Shown: positions 12,545 to 22,933, counted from the stretch's first letter. The stretch: DNA of 64,000 nt from Mermis nigrescens (GCA_036768485.1 JAVLUZ010000144.1:1558620-1622619); one strand, 5' to 3'. Notes: generated from the sequence alone by a model not told the origin. Numbers and translations: made by a program.

Positions 12545-13070
12545 TCTAAAACAGTGCATACGATAAATTTTAAATTATTTTTAACATACTTCACGATGAG
12601 ATTCCCTCGTAATGCTTCTATTAAGCGATTCCACTATTCTGGAGAGGGTAGATGGCTGAGATTGCCAAAGATGTTGATAAACACAATTCTGGGGGTCTAC
12701 AGTAATCTGCGTAGGCACGTATACTGACCTCCTGAGTTTAGGGGACTGAAACTTTAAGGTCAGATATCTCAACAGGCATAGATAGACAAAACTAGTGGTG
12801 TTTTTGAGCATTTCTCAGCAAGCACTACACACTGCTGGAGGTAGGAAATTTTTTATAAAAATTTGAGAATTCAAATTATTTTCAGTCAAATTATTATATA
12901 AAATGGTCACAAAAACTTCTAAACATATATCTGATCTTCTGCAGAAAACATGGGCTCCTTGGAAGAAAAAATTATACAAAATCAGTAGATTTGGCGCAAA
13001 GCGCCCGAAAATTTTAAATTTATTAGCTTAAAGGTCTGCTAAAGCTATCCTAACGATCTGCGCTTCAAGA
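12545..13070. other. Inside of the 2.5 kb element, no gene seen
   Basis: Between the minisatellite and the transposase pieces, the sequence holds ordinary AT-rich DNA, a GGGGTCTACAGTAATCTGCG fragment seen also at 27030 and 58270, and a hairpin-like GGCGCAAAGCGCC at 12993. Confidence 0.55.
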
Positions 13071-13291
13071 ATTTTCAATTTTTCCTTTGGGCGACCCTTG
13101 TGGAAAATGCTTGCGCTTCCAAAATTTGGGGGAATTGCCCCCTTTCCTGCCTCCCACAGTCACGTCCCAGAATCTGCCGGGGGAGGGGTTTTCCTGGTGG
13201 AAGGGTTCCAACTTCTGGGTGGGAAGAGGTGCAAATCCCCAAGAATGAACTCACTGCAATATTACTCATTTTTGATTTAGACAAAAACACA

Positions 13292-14120
13292 TCATTTCCA
13301 CCATTCAGCGTAGATTTTCGCGAATTCTAACCAAGCACTCCAAATACTTCCTTGCTCATCCCTATAGTTCTGCCTGAACGAAAATTCATCAAGATGAGCA
13401 GCCAGACGGTCGTAGTTCTTCAGTCCATTCATTCCCGCGAATTGTCGTTTAGCCATCCCCCAAAGGCCTTCGATTATGTTTGTATGCACACCTTCAGCAT
13501 TTACGATTTCTCGATTTTGATAAACGACTAAATGGTTATATCCATAATCTTGAAGATTACTGTACGAAGCTAAGCCGTCGTGATAAATGGTTGTTTCGCG
13601 ACCAATGTGTTTTTTATATGAGGTATTAATATTTCTTTTTTTGCAGATTCAATCAGGTATAAGGCGCACTTCTTGCCAGATTTTTCTCTTATACCAAACA
13701 CAAGTTTGTCCTGTCTTGTTGTTCCTCTATCGTTCTTAGCCCTTTTTCCAAAATAAGACTCGTCGATCTCGACCAATAACGTCTCATTGCTAATTATTGC
13801 ATTATCGGTAAACGTTATGGGATTGTTAATCAAAACAGTTGAGCATAATCTTCTGAATATTTCGTACCACGCTAATAGTATCGTCATTGACGCATTCTGG
13901 CCCCATTAATCGTTTAGCTATTTAAGCCGGCACATCAGAGCAAAAAATACAGCATAAGCAGGCTATGTTCTAATGCGATCTTGCTGTCCGCAAAAACAGA
14001 TCCACTTCATATAGACTTCTGTTTGTGACACCCATGGCAGCATTGCCACACTAATCCGTCTGTCAGTTGTGCTTTTTTATTTAATGATTTCGTGCATTCA
14101 TCGCATCACATTTGATCTGC
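13292..14120 (-). pseudogene. Merlin (IS1595/ISXO2-like) transposase, frameshifted
   Basis: The pieces match the DDE domain of IS1595-type enzymes, known in eukaryotes as Merlin. In order on the minus strand they are: a zinc ribbon with CDECTKSLNKK and CCHGCHKQKS (about 14120-14020), with a stop just after; LLVEIDESYFGKRAKNDRG with the first catalytic D (about 13780); TIYHDGLASYSNLQDYGYNH with the second D, in a shifted frame (about 13590); and HTNIIEGLWGMAKRQF with the third acidic residue (about 13490). A stop codon and at least two frame changes mean it is not functional. It is the only coding trace in the 2.5 kb element. Confidence 0.85.
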
Positions 14121-14524
14121 AATAAGTCCTCATTGACGCAAGAAATCAATAGTTTCCTGCCGGTCATTGCATATCTTAGCTATTTGTAAAATCATTATTT
14201 GAAAAATCCTAGATCAAATCAATATTAAATATTAAGCTTCTGCTACATTAATAAAAATCAGTTGATTAAGTGCAATATTACAATCTCCTTTAATGTCATC
14301 ATACTTGAGGGTTGGTTGGTAGTATTCGTACGCGCAACCGGTCTGTCTGTCAGCACATACGCTGGACTGTCATTTGATCTCGCACGAGCTTCATTAACAT
14401 ATTGGTGTAGCGTGTTGTGTTGCGGACAAGAGTACCTACACTTTTTGGACGTCAGTATGCAAAACCAATCACTGCGATTTGTACAATTACATAGCCTATC
14501 GGTCATATATGTATGTGTATTGCG

Positions 14525-14575
14525 GCTGAATTCCCTGAAACCCCTGAATTCCCTGAAATCCCTGAATTCCACAAT
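14525..14575. repeat. Short inverted array of the same minisatellite
   Basis: CTGAATTCCCTGAAA-type units near the right end of the 2.5 kb element, in the opposite orientation to the left array. Confidence 0.85.
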
Positions 14576-14654
14576 AAATATGTGTGAAGCTCTGAAATCC
14601 CACAAATAAAATCGTGTAGTAGGGTTTCAGGGTTGCGCCAAATAATGCTGTCTT

Positions 14655-14912
14655 ACCACACCTGGGCGCGGGGGTTATGCATCCCCTCCCGAGAAACTAA
14701 AATACCCCCAGAAACCAAAATAACCCCCAGAATTCAATTTTTGAAATTTTTTGTTGTTTTTTTCGCAATTTTTTTGATACCAATGGATAGTGCTCGATGA
14801 GAAACGTTGAAAAATGGTGTTTTTTCGCCATACCACCATTTTTAAGGCCACGTTTTGACCTTTGCAAAATCTTGCACCCCCAGAATTTTGGTGCCGCCCA
14901 TCTATGGGATCT
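14655..14912 (+). repeat. Family B repeat
   Basis: Begins at ACCTGGGCGCGGGGGTTATG, includes GGATAGTGCTCGATGAGAAA and ends GGTGCCGCCCATCTATGG. It abuts the 2.5 kb Merlin-carrying element. Confidence 0.78.
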
Positions 14913-15564
14913 TACCAAGCAAAAACGTTTTATATTCGTACATGCAGATTATTTTGACCATCTCCGTCATTTAACTAGCAAAAAAGCATGAGTAATAAAT
15001 ACAAACTCCTCGATTTCTAACATTTTACCTACTCCCGCCGAACCAGACCTTGAGCTACATACATTGCTCATTAAATATAAAGGCTCGAAATTTGGGGCTC
15101 CTCGTGACCTCGACCACTTTTGCAGGGGCAAACATAAGTCTGAAAATTCCCCCTTCGATTTTCGGTAAAATTGAATCTTTTGGCCTGGCCGTTTTCAGGT
15201 ATTTTTTGGCCAGAAGTTAAGATCATTCATCACCCTCCCCAATAACCGAGGAACCCCATCAAAAATTTGATGATGAATGAATGATGAATAAATGAATAAA
15301 TGGTGATGAAGAAATGATAATAAATGAAATTAAAATAAATAAATAAAAAATAAAAAATAAATGGTGCGATAAAAATAATTTTAAAAAATGACCTCCGATT
15401 TTTTGCCGAAAATATAGCAAAAAAACTAAAAATGACCAAAAAATGCAATTTTTTGCCTAAAATCGGTGGAGGTCAAAAATTTTCTAGCTTTGAAGATAAG
15501 TAGACGAATGACTTTTGACGAGGGTCACCCATTCCCACCTGCTACATGGTTGTGTAAGCCTAAC

Positions 15565-15720
15565 CTCTTTAGTATGCAAGATATTCCGCATAAATCCGAT
15601 GAGACGCCCGACGGCCAACGATTCGTTGGACATTTCAGTCAGATTTCTCAACGCGTCCGCCGGTGTAAAGTGCCTCAAAACGGCCGATTTGACTTTTTCA
15701 TCGGCTTTGTAAGTAAGATT
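15565..15720 (-). CDS. ARMC8: ARMC8 exon
   Basis: The acceptor is CATTCTTCAG|AAT and the donor AAAGAG|GTTAGG. Fifty-two codons. NLTYKADEKVKSAVLRHF corresponds to human NMAFQAEQKIKADILRSL, and LIGFMRNILHTKE to TLGLLRNLLSTRP. It ends in phase 0 and joins cleanly to the exon at 9366, across a 6.2 kb intron that contains a 2.5 kb transposon. Confidence 0.93.
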
Positions 15721-16097
15721 CTGAAGAATGTTAGCTTAGGCTTAATACAATGAATTGCGTTATTGTGTAAATAATATAGCATTCGGAAAGAAAACTTTTT
15801 CCAATTTTTTAATAATATAATTTTATAATATAAAATATAATTTAATATTAATAATATAATTTTTTTATAACACAATTTTATTAAATGCACCCAAAGTTTG
15901 AACGGTCAAGCAAGAAAGCATATGGCAGGATATCTGTAATTATTACCGCACTTTCGTAACTGCAAACTGCTTTACAACGTTTAAGTATTTTCTCAGTTTT
16001 CATTTCAGGTTAGAAGCCTCTCTAAACTACTAATTTAATCTATGCGATCGAATAGCAGAAAGGGAAATCAGTTTTTAACGTGTCTCAAATTTGATAC

Positions 16098-16189
16098 AAG
16101 AGATTTTTTGCTTTAAACTGCAGATCAATAGCCCACTCTTCAGCGATGTACATGGATTTAAAGATGGCATGACCATTGTTTTCATAATA
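16098..16189 (-). CDS. ARMC8: ARMC8 exon, 3' boundary uncertain
   Basis: The acceptor is CAGGGCAG|TAT in phase 0. YYENNGHAIF continues directly from the previous exon's SPCKS, as human SPSKEPILESGAVELL does. The frame then runs WAIDLQFKAKNLL and meets a TGA at about 16087. The only GT before the stop, CTCTT|GTATCA, leaves phase 2, whereas the next exon opens in phase 0. The strongly conserved human WALM is not clearly present. A one-base sequence error, a micro-exon or genuine damage could explain this. Confidence 0.6.
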
Positions 16190-16194
16190 CTGCC

Positions 16195-16905
16195 CTGAGA
16201 CCATACATGTAACAGGGAGTGGGAGGTCCCCCTACCCAAAGTTGGTCGTCCCCACAAATGTAACAGGGGGAAAGGGGGATCCCCTACCCAAGGTCGGTTG
16301 ATCCCACATCCCCTAAAGCCGGAAACGTTTCGCCCTCTCCACCAATTTTTGGAAAAAATTGATTTTTTTGACCGTTTTTATGTGTTTTTTTCGCTGTTTT
16401 TGGCCAAAAACTGGAGGTCATGTACCCTACTGAAATGCACAGTGACCCCCACCCAAAATTTCGAATCGTCACGTGTATGGTCGCCTCCCATTTCTCTCCT
16501 AAGCCAGCCAGAAAATTTTTAACCCCTAAACACCGATTTTTGGAGGAAAAAAACTTGATTTTTTGGCTATTTCTGCGTATTTTTTGACGATTTTGGCCTA
16601 AAATGGTATTTCATTAAGCCCCTAAACATGGCCGGAGACCTCTTCCCTATCCGAAACTTCGGGCCGGTACATGTTACGTGAGGCCACACAGGTAGCGGCT
16701 CGAAATTTTGGTTGAAAGGGTCCCAGTTTTTTTAGGGAAGGAAGAGTAAATGAATGATCTCCAATTTGTGGCCAAACGTGAGTACCTAACAATGGCCAAA
16801 AAACAAGTTTTCGTCTAAAATTGAGGGTCAAAAATTTTTTAACATCGGGTTGGGGGATGGGGGACGACCGAGGAATACTCAATCTCCCATTACGTGTATG
16901 CTTGA
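16195..16905. repeat. Cluster of three family A repeats
   Basis: Copies at about 16200-16475, 16480-16680 and 16665-16905 (inverted). Borders are CATACATGTAACAGGG, TCGTCACGTGTATGG and CATTACGTGTATG. They begin right at the ARMC8 exon 16098-16189: only the short GTCTCAGGGCAG acceptor stretch separates the repeat end from coding sequence. Confidence 0.72.
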
Positions 16906-16909
16906 GACG

Positions 16910-17310
16910 AGTATTTAATAAAAAGGAACGAAGCAACCAGTTTTTTTGCACAAGGCCCGTTTGTACATGTACAAAGATGGTCCCCAAAAGCCAATTTTGG
17001 CAGTGTATTTTAGCTCATTTCTGGGTCTCTAAAGGCAAAAATCACTAAGAATCGTCTTAAAACGGCGCGAAGCGCTAAAAAATTTGACATTTTATATTTT
17101 TAAATGCAATTTCTGCCATTATAAGCATATATAGAACACACAGTTACTCATTTCGGCGCAAAGCGCCAAAAATGTTTGCGAATTTCGGACCTTTTTCTGT
17201 AATTTTTGTCTTCCTAAAAAATCTTTGTACATGTACTAAGACGGTCCCGAAAAGTCTTTGTACATCGCGCAAAATCTTCGCCGAATACAAAAAAACACTG
17301 GAAGCAACAC
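16910..17310 (-). repeat. Family C repeat
   Basis: CAAGGCCCGTTTGTACATGTACAAAG, hairpins GGCGCGAAGCGC (17063) and GGCGCAAAGCGCC (17155), then CTTTGTACATCG and CCGAATACAAAAA. Family C is about 400-450 bp and always carries at least one of these hairpins. Confidence 0.75.
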
Positions 17311-17482
17311 ATTATTTAGTCACCATTAAGCCCCAAATACCGTGCAATCGAACGGACGGATCGTCGGATTTGGAAAGCGAACACAAAATGGGCACGCATC
17401 CGCATTCGATGAGAATCTAAATACAAACGGTTTTTAAAAACCAGTGTCTACACACTGTAATTTAAATTGCGCAAGCAATTAC

Positions 17483-17569
17483 CGACTTGCAGGGCGAAAA
17501 TTCTAGCAGCAAGTTGCTGATAGCCGCCACCGAAACGCAGGTTAATTCCAAGTTATCGCTTTGCATTAG
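17483..17569 (-). CDS. ARMC8: ARMC8 exon
   Basis: The acceptor is TTTATGTAG|CTA and the donor AAGTCG|GTAATT. Twenty-nine codons in phase 0. SVAAISNLLLEFSPCKS corresponds to human VVASSMLCNLLLEFSPSKE, including the identical NLLLEFSP. This leaves little doubt about the identity of the gene. Confidence 0.95.
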
Positions 17570-17721
17570 CTACATAAATTAAGCAACGATTACAGTAAAC
17601 AAAGCTAAAAATTGGGGCGTTTGTTAAAATGTCATCGACCTGACCCGTTTAAATACATACACTAAACAAGAATTTTGAAGGAAAAACGGTATAATTCGTA
17701 ACGCGATTCTCGTCACGAAAT

Positions 17722-17782
17722 TTTAACACTCAACAGTCTCTAAGTTTTGCTAAGGAATGTACGTATCGCCCATAAGACGTCT
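17722..17782. repeat. 61 bp direct repeat, copy 1
   Basis: Exact match to 18461-18521. It includes CAACAGTCTCTAAGTTTTGC and CGCCCATAAGACGTCT. Lies in the ARMC8 intron between the exons at 18043 and 17569. Confidence 0.95.
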
Positions 17783-18042
17783 TCATATGTATTAATACAA
17801 AATTGCAGAATATACGGCATCGGCAACGTCCCGTGTTATAACATAGGCCATTATTATTTCCGTCATTATTTTACCAAGTTGCAAGTAATTAAATAATACA
17901 TTATGTAATATGCTTTACTTAGAAAAATCCCCTCGCTAAGACAATCGCTGTGTATTTGATACGCGTTAGTTTTTATGTTATTTTTTGTAATATTTATGTA
18001 CACAATTCTTATAATTGAAAAAATTTTCAATTTGGCAGGCAC

Positions 18043-18207
18043 CTGCAAAAGCTGTCTTGCCACTGGCTTATCTAAGAAAACAGTACGTAATTGTTCCACC
18101 GAACGACTGAGCGAATGAAGGCATTTAATCGATGCTATTTGCACTCTAATGCTACCGTAAAGCCCGTTTAAAATGCGTTCCAATAAATTTGGTATCTCGT
18201 GCACAAC
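18043..18207 (-). CDS. ARMC8: ARMC8 exon, conserved CLHSLSRSV block
   Basis: Fifty-five codons, phase 0 at both ends. NLLERILNGL and IKCLHSLSRSVEQLRTVF match human ARMC8 NMMDRIVTGL and VRCLHSLSRSVQQLRTSF, the best conserved block seen here. The donor is TTTTGCAG|GTGCCT. The acceptor ACGAAG|GTT lacks a good pyrimidine tract and was set by the neighbouring exon's final lysine and phase. An exact 61 bp direct repeat flanks this exon in both introns (17722-17782 and 18461-18521). Confidence 0.9.
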
Positions 18208-18460
18208 CTTCGTACACATAATTATGTAGATATCGAAAAACTCGATTTAAAAACTAGGAAAAACAACAATAGTGGCAGAAAACGAAGAAAATTTATACGA
18301 AAATAAAAAATATAAGAACATTAAACAAAATTTTGTAAAAAATTTTAAAGTCAATTAAAAAATCATAGCTTTGAACTTTAGTTGCCATAAAACTTAAGAT
18401 ATTAATAATTATAGACTAAAAAATATATAATTTATACGGAAATAAAAAAATTAAAAAAAA

Positions 18461-18521
18461 TTTAACACTCAACAGTCTCTAAGTTTTGCTAAGGAATGTA
18501 CGTATCGCCCATAAGACGTCT
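18461..18521. repeat. 61 bp direct repeat, copy 2
   Basis: Exact copy of 17722-17782, upstream (on the gene's strand) of the ARMC8 exon 18043-18207. On the minus strand it starts immediately after a pyrimidine-rich TTTATTTAG, which looks like a splice acceptor. Confidence 0.95.
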
Positions 18522-19016
18522 AAATAAAATGAAAAGAAAAATCGATCGATACGCAAGTACACGAAGCGCACGGCACTCGGTGCCATTATTTTGGACTTAC
18601 ACAATACAATACGATATATGTATGCAAAAAATTTAGTAAGCCAAATAACTTTTTTAATTTTATCTTTCATAATTATGTTATGCTGACATTTTAAGCCTGA
18701 TTTTTGACAAAAACCGCCAGAAACACCTAGAAAGCCTTCAATAACAACGTTAGATCAAAATGGAGAAAGAGGTGGCGAGGGATCCCCAATCCCTCTGTTA
18801 CACGTATGCCTTAGAGGCTTGGCTTGATCCCAAATCCTAGACGATTATACAAAAGAGTAAATAAAACGATGTGTTTTACTTGATAAACGATAAAGGTAGA
18901 ATAAGACGAAAGGTTCTAAAAAATATGAAAAGATAAATATATATTTGAAAAGATTTAGAGATATATACTGTAACATTTCATGCTAAAATGAGAGCGCAAG
19001 TTTGTAGTCCGATTAC

Positions 19017-19106
19017 TTTTCGCCGGAGGTCTTCACTGTTAGACGCGAAATGAGATAAGACGTTAAATGACGATTCGTGCAAACCATCAAGCAGCGAAGT
19101 CCGCTC
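19017..19106 (-). CDS. ARMC8: ARMC8 exon
   Basis: The acceptor is TTTACCTCAG|GAG and the donor CGAAAA|GTAATC. Thirty codons, phase 0 at both ends. LHESSFNVLSHFASNSEDLR matches human ARMC8 [20 protein letters not shown]. The longest open frame here on this strand is a different, non-coding frame. Confidence 0.9.
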
Positions 19107-19606
19107 CTGAGGTAAAGCAATAAAGTAAAAGAAGCAACTTTAGAAAGAAAATTTATATTTAGATTTTTAAGGCAATCGATCAATTTAATTAAACTAAACA
19201 GCATTTGTTAAGCAATCAGGAAATATTAACATGAATAAAGAACGAAGCCGCAAATGTATCTTAGTTAAACGATCTGAGGACTTTAAACGTTTCAAAAAGA
19301 AGCCAATCCACTATTTCGACGACAAAAGACACCGATGGTTTTTTTAGGAACTTGTATCCCAAAGAGAACGAAGAACATAAATTCTATGGGAAATAATTAA
19401 AAATCAAGGCCAAAAATGGACACTAACCAGTCTCTTACCACTGCACCTTATATCATCAATTGAATCTAAATTAAGGTGTTTTTTAAATTTTTTAGCGACT
19501 ACAAGTTTCAACAGGCTGAGCCCACGACATCTATGTACCATTTTGTGCACCTGATACAATTTATCTGAATCTCAGAGTATGTCACATTCAATGAATCGAA
19601 TCTCAC

Positions 19607-19816
19607 TTGCTCGTCGGTAATAGACGAATCTACTTCTGTAATGCTAAGACATTGATTGATGATTTTCAAACACATATTGTTCCAAATGGTTAGTTCTTGC
19701 AGGTTAGAGTCTTCTTCGATTAAACATGCGAGTGTCTCGCATGCTAATACTCTAGATTTCGTACACACAGTAGGTTTGACTTCCGACTTGCAACAGCGAA
19801 CTAGTAGGGGCATGAC
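19607..19816 (-). CDS. ARMC8: ARMC8 exon
   Basis: The acceptor is AAAATTAAG|GTC and the donor GAGCAA|GTGAGA. Seventy codons, phase 0 at both ends. MPLLVRCCKSE and VLACETLACLIEEDSNLQEL correspond to human PCLVRMCSKE and [20 protein letters not shown]. This is the central part of the armadillo array. Confidence 0.93.
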
Positions 19817-20139
19817 CTTAATTTTAAAAAAACCCTTAGGCTTGGAACGAAGAGGGAAATGTCGCATTTTCGTTCTAATCTGGCACGTAGCTGGCCGTCC
19901 TATTTGGAGGGGGAACCAACACCAATTTTGGGGGACTAGGCCCAAAAAGACCAGAAAATAGCACAAAATAACGTTTAAAAAAGTCCTATTTTTCCATCAT
20001 TTTATTAGTTGATTGTTTGAATATATTCGTCATTCCTAAACCCTCTGAAAGCTACGATAGCTTAAGCGATAACAGTATTTATTTAGAAATGTTTTTCCGA
20101 AATTGATACTTTATCCGTTGTGTTTTGCTCTTCATTTAT

Positions 20140-20760
20140 ACTCGTGGCCAGGTCCGTATCCAGGATTTTATTTCGGGGGAGCGGAGATTCTGAGGCCATT
20201 TATCATCATTTGATCGACGAATAATTTCCTAGCTTCTGTCTTTGTATTTTATCTTTGTGCTTTAAAAAGAAGAATAAAGAAAATAAATATTTGGCGCGGA
20301 GCGCCAAAAAATGTTGACATTTTCTACTTGTCTAGCGCAAATTTGAGCGATTTTGAGCGAGCTGGAGACAAAAGATATATATTAGATAATCAATAAATCT
20401 GACGCGAAGCGCCGGAAAAATTCCATCTTCTCTATGTCAGAACTAAAGTTTGAACTGCTCTGAGTGGACAAGAAGACATGATGTAAATATAAACAATATA
20501 TCCGGCGCGAAGCGCCAGAAAGAAATTGACATGCTCTTCGTGTCTAACTCAAATCTGAGCGATTTTGAGCAGTATGATAACTACGCAAAAAGAATTTGAG
20601 TTCCCTGCTCAACGCTGAAATCCAGTTTATAGACATACTTAGCATATTTTCCATTTTTACCCATCGGGGGACCCTGGGAAATATCAAAAATTTTCATTCC
20701 GGAGGGGGAGGCCCGCTACCGCCCTCTCTGAATAAGGGCCTGCTCCTGGTTGAGTTTGCA
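20140..20760. repeat. Family D repeats with three GGCGC hairpins
   Basis: CCAGGTCCGTATCCAGGATT, then GGCGCGGAGCGCC (20294), a diverged GACGCGAAGCGCC (20401) and GGCGCGAAGCGCC (20504) at a spacing of about 100 bp, then a G-rich end. The spacing suggests a tandem internal unit. Confidence 0.68.
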
Positions 20761-20999
20761 TAAAAACAAACAATATTAAAGGGCGAAGGAATAACTTTCA
20801 ACATACAATTAGCAGTAAATAATGGGAGAAAGGAGTCTATATGAATGAAATGAAAAGTCAACTGCTCGAAAATTAGGCATACATACAAATTAACTTTAAA
20901 TTATACTGTTAAACATCGTTTAGAGCTTTTCCAAGGTCCGAGAAATGGGTTTTGAACCAAAAAAAGCCTGAGGGGTATGCTCTTCAAAAGTCCTATTAG

Positions 21000-21235
21000 A
21001 GAAATAGATAAGCGTAACCGCTCGGAATTCTGACTGGGGTCATCGGCCATTTAAAAAAGGGGTTGCAAATTATAAACTCAAATTTTTGACCAAAAATGAC
21101 AAAAAAGCACCTAAAAATGGTTAAAAACGACAATTTTCGTTAAAAATGGGGGGATTAAAAATTTTCTTGGGATGAATGAGTAGCGACTCCGGGTGGGGTT
21201 CTTCAACCCCCTGTCACGTGCATGGGTAGGGGATA
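21000..21235 (-). repeat. Family A repeat
   Basis: Contains GCTCGGAATTCTGAC, CAAAAATGACAAAAAAGCAC and ends CCTGTCACGTGCATGG. It stops about 40 bases from the ARMC8 exon 21275-21335. Confidence 0.65.
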
Positions 21236-21274
21236 CCCCTATACTCCCCCAGCGCGAATGTGTGACTTTATTAC

Positions 21275-21335
21275 CTGCCTGCTTATCGAGCTGTCCACCG
21301 AAGAAATGGCATCAGAACGAAATAAATACGTCAGG
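21275..21335 (-). CDS. ARMC8: ARMC8 short exon
   Basis: The acceptor is TTTTTAAG|C and the donor AGGCAG|GTAATA. One base completes an arginine codon, then 20 codons follow. LTYLFRSDAISSVDSSI matches human ARMC8 LTYMCRAGAIRTDDNCI. It ends in phase 0, as the next exon needs. Confidence 0.9.
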
Positions 21336-21504
21336 CTTAAAAAGACGAGAATTCCAGTCGAGCGTGGAGTAATGAGAATCTTTGTTTAACATTCACAATA
21401 TTCATAAACTTTTTCATTTTATTGTAACGTCATACCCATTCGTACAGCTATCAATTAAGAATCTCCTAAAAACAGCTGAAATCCGTAATCGAACGCTTCC
21501 GCTC

Positions 21505-21975
21505 ACGGCTTTTTTTGTATTCGGCAAAGATTTTTACCGATGTACAAAGACTTTTCCGAGACCGTCTTCGTACATGTACAAAGATTTTCGGGAAGACAAA
21601 AACTTTCAAAAAAATTCAAAGAAAAACTTTCAAAAAACTTTCAAGAAGTTTTCAGCGCTTCGCGCCGAAAATGAGTAATTGTGTGGCCTATATATCTTTA
21701 TAATAGCAGAAATTGCATTTCGAAAAGGAAAAATGTCACATTGTTTCGGCGCTTCGCGCCATTTTAAGACGATTCTTTAATGATTATTGCCCTCAAAAGC
21801 CCAGAAGTCAGCTACACTACACTACCAAAGGTCGAAAAACTCTATTTTTATCACACTAAAGTCGCTACTGTACAATATTATATTACCCAAAAATTTGTGT
21901 GTAAAAGATGTACAAAGACTTTTAGGAACCATCTTTGTACATGTACAAATGAACCTTGTACAAAAAGCACTGCTT
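21505..21975 (+). repeat. Family C repeat
   Basis: TTCGGCAAAGATTTTTACCG and CTTCGTACATGTACAAAG, hairpins GGCGCTTCGCGCC at 21655 and 21748, then CTTTGTACATGTACAAATG. Frames reading CTKTFR on the plus strand are repeat artefacts seen in every copy. Confidence 0.78.
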
Positions 21976-22745
21976 CCGCTTCTGATTTCGATTTCTCAAA
22001 ACTAGTAGGTAAAGGTTTCTCCCCGTCCAACCTTCCAAATGAAACGTGGTTGTCATTGTTCAAAAAATGGTTGTCCAATTATAAGCTTGAAAATTGGCTA
22101 TGCAGCTTCGAAAATTGGCTTTCTTAGTTAAAAAATGGGTTATCCAGCATAGAGAGGTGGTTGATTTGACCCAAAAAGTGGTTGTTAGGGTCCAAAAATG
22201 GATTTGCCTGGTCCAAAAAAGGCCTAACCCATGTTCCTTCTACAGCCTTAATCCGGTATTCTCGTTTCGGCTTTTTATTTACCAGCTGGCGTCAAGTTGA
22301 ATGATTATTACTAAGCCTAAGCCTAAACTGAATTAGTGACAAAAAACAACTCTTCTAGCACTCTCTAGAGCTGGAAAACCAATCTATAGTATTATACTTG
22401 AGTTGACCAAAAAAAGTGGTTGTCCAGTTTAAAAAGTCGTTGTCTTGACCAAAAATAGGCTTTTCAGGCTTTACTGTACAAAACATATCCCCGTCCAAAT
22501 GACCCCTACCCCCGTCCAACTTTTGGCTCCCCCCGTCCTGTGGACGGGCAGAAACAGGGTATTGCCCGGATGTGGTGATAATCGATTCAGACTCGATTCT
22601 ATGAAAAATAAATAATTTCAAATGCTGATTTGCATGAATTGAAACATCTTTTCAAATACCTATAATTGTTCCTCGTCTTCTTCCCTAGGTATTGAGTACC
22701 TTATATAGATTTTCAAGACCACGTATGTATATGAATATGATGTAT

Positions 22746-22827
22746 AAAATTGCGGACATGTACACATTATATTTATATATTATAATGCACAATATATAAA
22801 TATAATGAGTACATGTCCGCAATTTAT
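22746..22827. repeat. AT-rich hairpin beside an ARMC8 donor site
   Basis: AAATTGCGGACATGTAC and ATTATATTTATATATT are followed by their inverse, so about 35 bp arms fold around a short centre near 22787. The hairpin starts about 17 bases inside the intron from the donor at 22845. Confidence 0.85.
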
Positions 22828-22845
22828 AATTAAATTTTTTACCAC

Positions 22846-22933
22846 CGAGCCGAAGCAAGACGAACGGATTTGTCCATTTCCTGCGACATGATGCGCTTTA
22901 TTTGGTCTAATAAAGGTATACCCATATGACTGG
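22846..22933 (-). CDS. ARMC8: ARMC8 exon
   Basis: The acceptor is TTTCTTTCTAG|CC and the donor GCTCG|GTGGTA. Twenty-eight codons flanked by split codons. IPLLDQIKRIMSQEMDKSVR and LASAR correspond to human ARMC8 [20 protein letters not shown] and LTSAK. The donor is unusual in that a long AT-rich hairpin (22746-22827) begins about 17 bases into the intron. Confidence 0.92.

Larger units (their letters stand above)
12165..14635. mobile_element. 2.5 kb element with perfect TIRs carrying a Merlin/IS1595-type transposase
   Basis: Perfect inverted ends of about 21 bp begin CAACCCTGAAACCCTACTAC. Just inside the left end is a tandem array of GGAATTCAGGGATT-like units, and a short inverted array of the same units lies near the right end. 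The middle holds a broken IS1595-type transposase on the minus strand. No target duplication abuts the ends, but ATAATGCTGTC occurs just outside both sides (12125-12135 and 14642-14652). Confidence 0.75.

Noticed and set aside
12313..12559. Glycine/serine-rich and SLESLN-rich frames resembling structural proteins
   Set aside because: They translate a minisatellite and occur on both strands; no start context or splice support.
14258..14609. Two complementary 115-codon frames
   Set aside because: They mirror each other, lie at the end of a transposon, include minisatellite and show no known domain.
20280..20520. Spaced short palindromes considered as a CRISPR-like array
   Set aside because: The spacing and flanks are repeated rather than unique spacers, and the setting is a eukaryotic intron.
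21382..22127. Plus frames with repeated CTKTFRNHLCTCT peptides that look like zinc fingers
   Set aside because: The same peptide appears in every family C copy, where it translates the TTTGTACATGTACAAAG palindrome; there is no proper C2H2 spacing.
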